Positions 25,763 to 32,691 of a DNA stretch of 64,000 bases are shown piece by piece (within the stretch, counting starts at the first letter, position 1; every line of letters starts with the position of its first letter). The DNA lies in contig NZ_MKQR01000016.1 of assembly GCF_001940455.1 (NCBI RefSeq), positions 217,125-281,124 of the forward strand. The letters run 5' to 3'. The position numbers and the translations under genes are program-made. The notes beneath the pieces were generated by a model that was not told the origin of the DNA, searched no databases, and saw only the letters and a list, made by a program, of their open reading frames with translations. Source of the stretch: Actinokineospora bangkokensis (GTDB lineage: Bacteria > Actinomycetota > Actinomycetes > Mycobacteriales > Pseudonocardiaceae).

Positions 25763-25907
25763 GCTCGATGCGGTGGTCTCGTTTGGCCGGGGCCCCTGCG
25801 GCGATCATGTGCTCGGGGTGGGGAAAAGGTGAGGCCTGCGGCCCCACCCCCCGCCGTGGGTAGCACATGATCGCCCACCCCAGCCAAACAAGACCACCGC
25901 ATCGAGC
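25763..25907. repeat. 145-bp palindromic element, copy A
   Basis: The outer stem GCTCGATGCGGTGGTCT (25763-25779) pairs perfectly with 25891-25907. Within it GGCGATCATGTGCT (from 25800) pairs with AGCACATGATCGCC (25862-25875), and the centre (CGGGGTGGGG.../CCCCACCCC...) can also pair, so the whole element can fold into one long hairpin. Its left inner arm GGCCGGGGCCCCTGC, with the following GGCGATCATGTGCT, is the exact reverse complement of the right arm of copy B (43230-43377). No coding sequence inside. Confidence 0.85.
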
Positions 25908-25930
25908 ACTGGCGTAGCCGGGCCGCCTGT

Positions 25931-26027
25931 TGCGTGGGTGTTGCGTTGTGGGCAAAGACGAAGACAGGGGCTGGGTTGGGGGGGGAATGGCTGCCTGGTG
26001 CGTGGGGGTGGCGTTGTGGGCAAAGAC
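25931..26027. repeat. 29-bp direct repeat, 68-bp period
   Basis: TGCGTGGG-T-GTTGCG... at 25931-25959 recurs at 25999-26027 with two mismatches; both copies end TTGTGGGCAAAGAC. It lies in a G-rich, gene-free stretch (25691-26207) directly beside palindromic element A. Nothing else was recognised in this stretch apart from the terminator at its right end. Confidence 0.7.
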
Positions 26028-26133
26028 CATCACATTGAGGCAGTGCTCAGGGTCGGCTTCCTGGTGCTCCGACCGTTGCGTGTGGAGCGAGGCAGGGGTG
26101 GGAGCTGGAAGTCTTGGGGGGGGCGGGGAAACA

Positions 26134-26177
26134 CCCGTGATCCGCCCCGCGCGGGGGGACGCGGGACGGATCACGGG
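26134..26177. terminator. hairpin downstream of the secreted hydrolase gene
   Basis: CCCGTGATCCGCCCCGCG (26134-26151) pairs with CGCGGGACGGATCACGGG (26160-26177), one mismatch, 8-base loop. It lies 31 bases beyond the stop of the leftward hydrolase gene. Confidence 0.8.
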
Positions 26178-26207
26178 GATGGAGGACCTTCGGCCGGGGC
26201 TCCCGGG

Positions 26208-27626
26208 TCAGGGGATGGCGGCGGCCTGGGCGCGGGCGATGGCCTCCGCGCGGTCCTCGGGGAGGAGGAAGCCGGACCGCTGCGCGGAATCCGCGGCGGC
26301 GGTGAACTTCTTCACGTAGGTGGCGTGGTCGGGGTAGAGCTGGGTGATGCGGGACCGGGGCAGGGGTTTGGTGGTGCCGAGCAGGAGGCAGGCGCCCAGG
26401 ACGTTGCCGCCGGAGTTGTTGGGGCCGTAGGTGTTGACCGGGACCGCGAGGTCGGGCAGGCGGACGCCGCCGAGGGCGTTGCCGTCCTTGTCGCGTTGGA
26501 CCAGGACGCCGAAGGTGGTGGTGATGGGTTGTGCGGTGGGCGGGGGTGTGCCGCCCTGGGCCCAGCGGGTGAGGTGGTCGAGGGCGGCGTTCTCCGCGTA
26601 GCGGAAGGTCATCGCGTTGATGGGGGTGTCGCAGACCGTGGGGGCGCCGTTGTTGATGGACTTGTCGCGGGCGTTGACCGCGTCGTAGAGGTCCATGCCG
26701 TAGCGGTCGGCGTGGGCGGTGCCCGCGACCTCCCAGGTGCGGACGCGGTCGCTGTCCTGGCGGACGCCGGAGGACAGCGGCACGTCGGTCTCGGACTGGA
26801 GCACGAAGACCGGGGCGGTCAGGTCGGTGCGGATCCTGGCGTTGGCGTTGGGCAGCAACCCGGAGATGCCGGTGGAGAAGCTCGCCCGGCCGTGGACCAG
26901 GAAGCCGTCGTAGGCCTTCTCCTGGGGCTGCACCGCGTTGACGTAGGTGACCAGGCGGGCCGCGGACTGGGAGTGGCCGGTGGCGAGCACGGTGCGGACG
27001 GTGCCGCCGCCGGTGATCGCGGGGTCGGCGCGCACGGCTCGGGCGGCCTGGGTGAGCACGTCGTAGGAGATGTCGTCGTTGGGCAGCGACACCCCCTGGT
27101 AGCGGGCGGGGTCGAGGGCGACCAGCTTGTCCGCGCCCGCCTTCTGCGCGGTGACGCCGACGTAGGCGTAGCCGTGCTTGGCGGCGTAGGTGTAGGACTG
27201 CGACAGGTCGACGGGGATGTCCACGCCGAAGGTCACGTTCATCCACTCGACGATGACCGTGCCGTTGAACTTCGCCGGGTCCTTCGGGCGCTCCACCAGC
27301 AAGCGGGTCTTGTACGGGGTCGGGCTGCCGGTGGCCTTGGCGTCCCAGAAGCCGTTGTCGGTCCAGAAGCCCTGCTGCCCGTAGGTCGTCGCGCTGCCGG
27401 ACATCAGGTACTCGGCTTCCTCGTACCCCATGCCGTCGAAATCGACGACGCCCGCGCCACCGCTGAGGGCGTGCCCGCCACCCGCGCCCGCCGGGACCTC
27501 GACGACGGTGGGCGCACCCCGCTCCGCTGCCTCGGCGCCCGGCACGGCCACCGCGGCGGCACCCGCCACCAGGCAGGACACCGCGGTCACCACCCACGGC
27601 CACCGGGAACGGAGCTGTGCACCCAT
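26208..27626 (-). CDS. secreted alpha/beta hydrolase-domain protein (Abhydrolase_10 type)
   Basis: A 472-residue exported protein. The signal sequence (WPWVVTAVSCLVAGAAAVAV, ending A-E-A-A) is followed by a large alpha/beta-hydrolase domain. Visible marks are 'RPKDPAKFNGTVIVEWMNVT', nucleophile elbow ATGHSQSAARLV (Ser), 'VLQSETDVPL' as a likely acid-residue strand and 'GTAHADRYG' with a candidate His. This family holds large uncharacterised bacterial esterase-like proteins. ATG at 27626, GGAGGT about 10 bases upstream. A monocistronic gene with terminator at 26134-26177; a perfect palindrome upstream may be its operator. Confidence 0.88.
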   Translation of the reverse strand: MGAQLRSRWPWVVTAVSCLVAGAAAVAVPGAEAAERGAPTVVEVPAGAGGGHALSGGAGVVDFDGMGYEEAEYLMSGSATTYGQQGFWTDNGFWDAKATGSPTPYKTRLLVERPKDPAKFNGTVIVEWMNVTFGVDIPVDLSQSYTYAAKHGYAYVGVTAQKAGADKLVALDPARYQGVSLPNDDISYDVLTQAARAVRADPAITGGGTVRTVLATGHSQSAARLVTYVNAVQPQEKAYDGFLVHGRASFSTGISGLLPNANARIRTDLTAPVFVLQSETDVPLSSGVRQDSDRVRTWEVAGTAHADRYGMDLYDAVNARDKSINNGAPTVCDTPINAMTFRYAENAALDHLTRWAQGGTPPPTAQPITTTFGVLVQRDKDGNALGGVRLPDLAVPVNTYGPNNSGGNVLGACLLLGTTKPLPRSRITQLYPDHATYVKKFTAAADSAQRSGFLLPEDRAEAIARAQAAAIP

Positions 27627-27696
27627 GGTTCGCCCGACCTCCGGTTCGACGCTGGCCCGGACCCGCGCTGGTCCGTGTTCCGAGTGTTCCACCGGG

Positions 27697-27714
27697 GATT
27701 GCGGCGCCGCAATC
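27697..27714. promoter_or_regulatory. perfect 18-bp palindrome in the divergent 393-bp gap
   Basis: GATTGCGGCGCCGCAATC is fully self-complementary. It lies 71-88 bases upstream of the leftward secreted hydrolase. The rest of this gap (27627-28019) has a locally AT-rich stretch with CGGAAT-n10-ATTCCG (27724-27745), probably the promoter region, and no gene. I saw no fluoride-riboswitch sequence before crcB. Confidence 0.5.
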
Positions 27715-28019
27715 ACCCTGCGCCGGAATAATCCTATCAATTCCGCGATAATGCGGAGGCTTCTTTGCGCGTTCAACGCACAGCTTCGCCCGCTGGTGAC
27801 ATCCCGCGCGGTGGACAGCGCAACGCAATGACAAACCCAGTCCGCAGCATATCCACACGTGACCCTCGGCTTGCGGGGACCCCTCGGAGAAGATTGGCCG
27901 CCCCGCAGCCTCCTGACCCGCCAGCGTTCCGCACCGCGAGCACGGAACCGGGAGACGATCCGCGTGGCGGCGTGGGGGCTCTCCCCCGCGCGTCGAGGCT
28001 GACCTGGTAGGACGCGGGT

Positions 28020-28382
28020 ATGCGCAGTGACGGGGCCGTCGTGGCGGCCATCTCGGCGGGCGGGGTGCTCGGGGCGCTGGCCCGCTACGGGCTCAGCCTG
28101 CTCCTCCCGGTGCCCTGGGGCACGTGGGTGATCAATGTGACGGGGTGCCTGCTGATCGGCGTGCTGATGTCGGTCATCGCGCACGGCCGACCGCGGCACC
28201 CGCTGCTGCGCCCGTTCCTGGGCATCGGGTTCCTCGGGGGCTACACGACGTTCTCGACAGCGATGGTGGACGCGCTGCACCTGGCGCTGCCCGTGGCACT
28301 GCTCTACCTGGTGGGGACGCTGGTGCCCGCGCTGGTCGCCGTGGCGGCGGGGTGGGCGCTGACCGCCCGGGTCGTGCGGTGA
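28020..28382 (+). CDS. crcB: fluoride efflux channel subunit CrcB/FluC
   Basis: A 120-residue four-helix membrane protein of the Fluc fluoride-channel family, which exports F- as a dual-topology or hetero-dimer. Family motifs: GGVLGALARYGLSL, 'WVINVTGCLLIGVLMS' (Asn lining the pore) and 'GFLGGYTTFSTAMVD' (Na+ site and Phe box). ATG at 28020 with a weak AGGA about 10 bases upstream. The second crcB overlaps its stop by 4 bases (GTGA), so the two subunits are made together. Confidence 0.95.
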   Translation: MRSDGAVVAAISAGGVLGALARYGLSLLLPVPWGTWVINVTGCLLIGVLMSVIAHGRPRHPLLRPFLGIGFLGGYTTFSTAMVDALHLALPVALLYLVGTLVPALVAVAAGWALTARVVR

Positions 28383-28726
28383 CGCCGCTGCTGGTCGCGC
28401 TCGGGGCCGCGGTGGGGGCGCCCGCCCGCTACCTGGTGGACCGCGCCGTGGACCGGTGGGTGGGCACCCGGTTCCCCGCGGGGACGGTGGTGGTGAACGT
28501 CGTGGGGAGCTTCGTGCTCGGGGTCGTGGCGGGGCTCCCGGCCGGGCCCGCGGTGTCGGCCCTGGTCGGCACCGGCTTCTGCGGCGCGTTGACGACGTAC
28601 TCGACGTTCGGGTTCGACGCGTTCCGGCTCGCGCGGGAGAAGCGGGTCGTGGTGGCGGCGGCCTACGTCGTGGGGAGCTTGGTGCTGGGGCTGACAGCGG
28701 CCTGGGTGGGCATGCGCGTCGCGTGA
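28379..28726 (+). CDS. crcB: fluoride efflux channel subunit CrcB/FluC (second copy)
   Basis: A 115-residue partner of the preceding gene with the same fold: APARYLVDRAVDRWV, 'VVVNVVGSFVLGVVAG', 'GFCGALTTYSTFGFDAF'. GTG at 28379 overlaps the upstream stop. Tandem non-identical crcB genes usually encode opposite-topology halves of a heterodimeric channel; the visible charge pattern differs between the two copies, consistent with this. It converges with the ABC-FhuF fusion gene, 3 bases apart. Confidence 0.95.
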   Translation: MTPLLVALGAAVGAPARYLVDRAVDRWVGTRFPAGTVVVNVVGSFVLGVVAGLPAGPAVSALVGTGFCGALTTYSTFGFDAFRLAREKRVVVAAAYVVGSLVLGLTAAWVGMRVA

Positions 28727-28729
28727 ACT

Positions 28730-29953
28730 TCAGCAGGCCCGGTCCATGGCGGCGCGCTGTCCCAGTGGGCAGTCATGGCACGTGGTCGCCGCGCTGGTGC
28801 GGTAGTGCAGGCAGCAGCTGCGGCGGACCCCCTCGGATGTGAGCGCCCCGCGCAGCTCGGGCAGCTGGACGAGGCCCCGGGTCGCGGGATCTGGTGAGGC
28901 GGCGAGGCGGTGGGCGAGCGACGCGGCGACGTTGCCCCACATCAGCGGCACCGGAAGCTTGGCGGTGGTGCGCAGCGCGTCGTGGAGGGGGTGCAAGCGG
29001 TCCCGCAGGACGCGGGTCAGCAGCGGGAGGGCCGCGGGCGTCCGCCAGCCCCTCGGTTCCGGCAGTGAGAGCCGGATCGTGGTCGTGGCGTCGGCGCGCA
29101 CCCGCAACCTGCTGAGGTCCGGCACCACGCCCGGGGCGCCCAGGGCGAGCGAGACCAGCGCGGCCACCAAGCGGAAGTGCAGCAGCGACGCGGCCACCCG
29201 GCGCTCCTGGGTGCCGACGACCGCCGCGGCCGAGTCGATGAGCTGGGACAACGCGGCAGACCCCGCGGTCAGCCGGGGCAGGGGCACGCCCTCGTCGGCG
29301 GTGTCGAGGTAGCGGCAGCCAGCGGCGGCCTCCGCGATGGCGCGGCGGACGTCCTCCTCCGGGGCGACCCGGATCTCCCGCGCGGCGGCTTCCTCGGCGG
29401 GTTCGGTGGGGACCGGGTGCCAGCGGGGGCGCTGCGCGACGGCCAGGGCGGGCCTGCCCGCGCTCACGTGCGGGAGCAGGCCCGCGCGGGTCAACTGCTC
29501 CGGGGTGCCCGTCCGCAGGCCACCCGCCTGCGTGAGCAGCCAGACGGAGTCCGCCAGGTCGCGGACCAGGTGCGGGTCGCGGGTGCTCACGAGCACCGTG
29601 CGGTTGCGGGCGCGGGCCAGGCCGTGCAGGTGGTCGGCCAGGCGGGCGCGGGCGTGCGGGTCCAGCGCGGTCTCGGGGCTGTCGACCAGCACCAGGGCGG
29701 GCGGCACCTGCGCCTCCGGGAAGGTGACGAGCCGCGCCCGACGGGGGCGTTCAGCCGCGGGCAGGGCCGTGAGGTCGGTGCCGTCCAGGGACACCGCGCC
29801 CGCGAGGACGGGGTGCAGGCCCGCGAGGGCGCCCAGCAGCGTCGACTTTCCCGTGCCCGCAGGGCCCAGCACCACCGTCACCGCGCCCGCGCGGGCGTGC
29901 GCGGTGCGGTCGCGCAGCACCACGCGGTCGCCGTGGCCGACGCTGAGGTTCAT
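28730..29953 (-). CDS. truncated ABC-type ATPase fused to FhuF-like ferric-siderophore reductase
   Basis: A 407-residue protein in two parts. Residues about 1-155 resemble an ABC ATPase: Walker A GPAGTGKST (30-38), Walker B PALVLVDSPE (Asp91), 'STRDPHLV' in the H-loop place. Only about 53 residues separate Walker A and B, instead of about 120, so the helical domain with the LSGGQ signature is missing and the switch His is Arg. Residues about 175-407 resemble FhuF-type reductases, ending C-C-x10-C-x2-C (Cys380, 381, 392, 395) for a [2Fe-2S] cluster. It probably reduces an imported ferric chelate; the ATPase role is unclear. ATG 29953 lacks an RBS; GTG 29968 has GAGGA upstream. Divergent from the ATP-grasp operon. 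Confidence 0.75.
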   Translation of the reverse strand: MNLSVGHGDRVVLRDRTAHARAGAVTVVLGPAGTGKSTLLGALAGLHPVLAGAVSLDGTDLTALPAAERPRRARLVTFPEAQVPPALVLVDSPETALDPHARARLADHLHGLARARNRTVLVSTRDPHLVRDLADSVWLLTQAGGLRTGTPEQLTRAGLLPHVSAGRPALAVAQRPRWHPVPTEPAEEAAAREIRVAPEEDVRRAIAEAAAGCRYLDTADEGVPLPRLTAGSAALSQLIDSAAAVVGTQERRVAASLLHFRLVAALVSLALGAPGVVPDLSRLRVRADATTTIRLSLPEPRGWRTPAALPLLTRVLRDRLHPLHDALRTTAKLPVPLMWGNVAASLAHRLAASPDPATRGLVQLPELRGALTSEGVRRSCCLHYRTSAATTCHDCPLGQRAAMDRAC

Positions 29954-30054
29954 CAGGTGGACACACACAGGGGTGAATCCTCGCTCACATGAGGTAATTT
30001 TCGGTACCTGGAGAAAAGGGCCGTTCACGAATCTGCTCACACCAGGCTGGATGG

Positions 30055-30119
30055 CATTTCGCGCGTCGATGGGACGAGATTTTGACGAACCTCCCGACAT
30101 TTCGCGAGTCGGCGTGACG
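30055..30119. repeat. 22-bp direct repeat in the promoter region of the ATP-grasp operon
   Basis: CATTTCGCG-n-GTCG-n4-GACG occurs at 30055-30076 and 30098-30119, 43 bp apart (about four helical turns), 18 of 22 positions equal. It lies in the 322-bp gap between the divergent ABC-FhuF gene and the ATP-grasp operon, a region of lower GC than its surroundings. It may bind a regulator; no classical IdeR/DmdR iron box was found. Confidence 0.45.
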
Positions 30120-30275
30120 CGGATCACTTCTGACGCGGCAATTCGGGTGAACACCAAGAAATCCGCGCGAACGCGGGAACTGGACGGCGTCGCGGTACGA
30201 CGCGCACGCGGGCGGGAACCGAACCGCCCCTGCGCCCGACCACTGGGTGTCGGTTGGGGCGGACGAGGAGGTCTG

Positions 30276-31484
30276 GTGGCTGTCGCGGCGCTGGAGGCGT
30301 TGACGTTCGGGCTCGGGCGGCTGGTGGACGCGGCCGAGGACGCGGGCCACCGGCTGTGGCTGCTGACCGGCGTGCGCGGGGTGTACCGGCACGAGCTGTC
30401 CACACTGGACCCGGCCAGGCTGGAGGTGCTGGACATCGACACCCACGACACCGCGGCCTGCGAGGACGCGCTCAAGGGCATCCCCGACCTGGCAGGCCTC
30501 GTCAACTCCACCGACACGTGGCTGCGCGCGGGCGCCGACCTGGCCGCGCGCTTCGGCCTCCCCGGCCCCGACCCCGCCGCCGTGCGCACCATCCGCGACA
30601 AGCACGCCGTCCGCACCGTCCTGCGCGAGCGCGGCCTCACGCGGGTGCGGTCGGTGGAGGTGCCTGGCGGTGCGCGGGCGCGGGAGGTGCTGGCCGATTT
30701 CGGCTACCCGTTCGTGCTGAAGGACTCCGCGGGCACCGGGTCGAAGAACGTGTGGGCGGTGCGCTCAGCCGACGAGCTGGAGACCGCGCTCGCGGAGTCG
30801 AGCCGCGCGGCGCTGATGGGCGGGCTCTTCGCCGAGTCGCTGGTGCTCGGACCGGTCTTCAGCGCCGAGACGCTGAGCTGGGCCGGTGAGACGCGGCTGC
30901 TCGGCGTCACCGGGCGGCTGATCTCGCACCGGTGGTTCGGGCGCGAGGACCTGATGTCCTTCCCCGCCGACCTGCCCGCCGCCGACCGCGACGCCGTCGC
31001 CGCGTGGGTGGCCGACGTGCTCGCCGCGGTGGGCCACGACCGCGGGTTCGCCCACGTCGAGTTCGCGCTGACCGACGAGGGCCCCGAGCTGGTGGAGGTG
31101 AACGCGCGCATCGGCGGGTGCCTGGCGGGCGAGGCGCTGTGCCGGTCGCTGGGCACCAACGTCTACCGCGCGGTGGTGGACGTGGCGCTGGGGCGGCGCC
31201 CCGCGCTGCTCGACGCCGACCTGCCCGAGCACGGGCGCCCGTCGGCGGTCGTGCTGGTGTACCCGGAGCGCACCGGCACCTTCACCGGGGTCGAGGGCGT
31301 CGACCGGCTCGGCGCCTACCCCGGGTCGCCGGAGTGGTTCCCCACCATGGCCGAGGGCACCGAGGTCACCCAGCTGGGTGATCAGCGGGCCAGCTCCGGG
31401 CTGCTCATGGCGGAGGCGGGCACCACGGAGCTGGCCATCTACCGCGCGCTCGCGGCGGCGAACGCGCTGCGGCCGCTGACCTGA
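30276..31484 (+). CDS. ATP-grasp ligase (carboxylate-amine ligase type)
   Basis: A 402-residue ATP-grasp enzyme forming an amide or peptide bond through an acyl-phosphate. The central domain has YPFVLKDSAGTGSKNVW (Lys149, glycine-rich ATP loop), then 'DEGPELVEVNARIGGCLAGEAL' with the Mg/ATP ligands Glu274, Asn276, Arg278. The sequence is of the carnosine-synthase/L-amino-acid-ligase sort. GTG at 30276 has GAGGAGG 4 bases upstream. First gene of an operon with an MFS exporter and a flavin oxygenase; probably joins building blocks of the inferred metallophore. Confidence 0.9.
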   Translation: MAVAALEALTFGLGRLVDAAEDAGHRLWLLTGVRGVYRHELSTLDPARLEVLDIDTHDTAACEDALKGIPDLAGLVNSTDTWLRAGADLAARFGLPGPDPAAVRTIRDKHAVRTVLRERGLTRVRSVEVPGGARAREVLADFGYPFVLKDSAGTGSKNVWAVRSADELETALAESSRAALMGGLFAESLVLGPVFSAETLSWAGETRLLGVTGRLISHRWFGREDLMSFPADLPAADRDAVAAWVADVLAAVGHDRGFAHVEFALTDEGPELVEVNARIGGCLAGEALCRSLGTNVYRAVVDVALGRRPALLDADLPEHGRPSAVVLVYPERTGTFTGVEGVDRLGAYPGSPEWFPTMAEGTEVTQLGDQRASSGLLMAEAGTTELAIYRALAAANALRPLT

Positions 31485-31500
31485 CCACCGCGGGCCGGTG

Positions 31501-32691
31501 ATGTTCGCCAAGCTGCGCCAGGTCAGCGGGGTCCAGCGCTTCCTGCTCGCCAGCTCCTTCGTGACCACCCTGGGCAGCTTCGCGGTGCTGCCGTACATGT
31601 CGGTGCTGCTGGAGCGGCGGTTGGGCTTCGGCCTGGGCGCGGTGGGCACGGTCCTCGCCGTCACCTCCTTCCTCCAGTTCGCTGGGTGCGTCGCGGGGGC
31701 CGGGGTGGCGGAGTGGGCGGGTCTGCAACGCACGCTGCTGGTGGCGCTGGTGCTGCACGTGCTGGGCTTCGGCGGGTTCCTGGCGGGCCTGCACTGGCCC
31801 GCGGCCACCGTCGCCGGGCTGATCAGCATCTCCTGCGGGTCCGCGCTCTACCTGCCCGCCGCCAAGGCGTACCTGGTCGCGGGCGTGGACGAGGAGCGCC
31901 GCCCGCTGCTGCTGTCGATGAGCAACTCGGCGCTGAACTCCGGGCTGGCGCTGGGACCGGTGGTGTCCGGGCCGTTCGTGCTCGACCGGTCGGGGGTGGT
32001 GTTCGGCGTTGTCGCGGCCTTGTTCGCGGTGATGGCGGTCGGGCACGCGCTGCTCCCGCGGGAGGGCCCGGAGGCGCGCGAGGGCGTCGGCGGGCAGCCG
32101 TGGCGGGTGCTGAGCGGGATCGCGGTCGTCCCGTTCTCCGTGACCGGGTTGACGATCTACCTGCACATGTTCTTCTACTACTACCTGCCGGTGTTCACCG
32201 TGCCGCGCGTGTCGTCGTCGTTCTACGGCGCGGTGCTCATGGCGCACTCGATCGGGCTGGTGGTGCTGCAACCGCTGCTGGCCGAGCGGGTCGGGCGGAT
32301 GCGGTACTCCACCGCGGTGCTGCTGGGCTTCGGCGCGATGGCCGCGGGGATGGCGGTGCTGGCCACCGGCGGGGCCGCGGGCATCGCGGCGGGGACCATG
32401 GTGATCTGCGCGGGCGAGGCGGTGCTGTTCCTCAAGAACGACCTGGAGGCGCTGGGGCGGTCCCGGCGCTCCTCGGCCGTGGTGTTCGGCCAGCAGCGGC
32501 TCGCCTACGGGCTCGGCGCGTTCGCCAGTTCCCTGCTGGGCGGCGCCGGGTACGCCGCGCTCGACGGCGCGGGCCGGGCCCCGGTGTTCTGGTTGGCGGT
32601 GGCCGCGCAGTGCGTGGTGCTGCCCCTGGTGTTGCTGGCCGCGGTCCGGGTCGACCGGGTGCCGCGCGCGGAGATGGTGAGGGGAACATGA
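31501..32691 (+). CDS. MFS transporter, probable exporter of the cluster product
   Basis: A 396-residue major-facilitator protein with about 12 hydrophobic segments. The N-half begins FLLASSFVTTLGSFAVLPYM and the loop 'PAAKAYLVAGVDEERRPLLL' is in the position of the conserved MFS motif after TM4; the central loop is near residue 190. It starts 17 bases after the ATP-grasp stop and overlaps the next gene by 4 bases (ATGA), so it is cotranscribed and probably carries the made compound out of the cell. The best start is ATG 31501; no clear RBS. Confidence 0.9.
   Translation: MFAKLRQVSGVQRFLLASSFVTTLGSFAVLPYMSVLLERRLGFGLGAVGTVLAVTSFLQFAGCVAGAGVAEWAGLQRTLLVALVLHVLGFGGFLAGLHWPAATVAGLISISCGSALYLPAAKAYLVAGVDEERRPLLLSMSNSALNSGLALGPVVSGPFVLDRSGVVFGVVAALFAVMAVGHALLPREGPEAREGVGGQPWRVLSGIAVVPFSVTGLTIYLHMFFYYYLPVFTVPRVSSSFYGAVLMAHSIGLVVLQPLLAERVGRMRYSTAVLLGFGAMAAGMAVLATGGAAGIAAGTMVICAGEAVLFLKNDLEALGRSRRSSAVVFGQQRLAYGLGAFASSLLGGAGYAALDGAGRAPVFWLAVAAQCVVLPLVLLAAVRVDRVPRAEMVRGT

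Noticed and set aside
25763-25907. Insertion sequence or Rho-independent terminator
   Set aside because: No transposase is nearby and the nested conserved arms, shared with an inverted second copy, are far more complex than a terminator; described as a palindromic repeat family instead.
25698-26174. Open frame of 158 codons on the - strand through hairpin A
   Set aside because: It reads through the palindrome and the direct repeats, has no RBS and a Pro/His/Ala-rich translation without resemblance to any family.
27930-28019. Fluoride riboswitch before crcB
   Set aside because: The conserved GGNGAUGG...UAAACUGCU-type sequence is not visible; only a short GGGGG-n4-CCCCC hairpin lies there.
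29992-30009. Iron box (IdeR/DmdR type) AGGTA...TACCT before the metallophore genes
   Set aside because: AGGT and ACCT are 10 bases apart rather than the 7 of the 19-bp iron box, and the outer TTA/TAA are missing.
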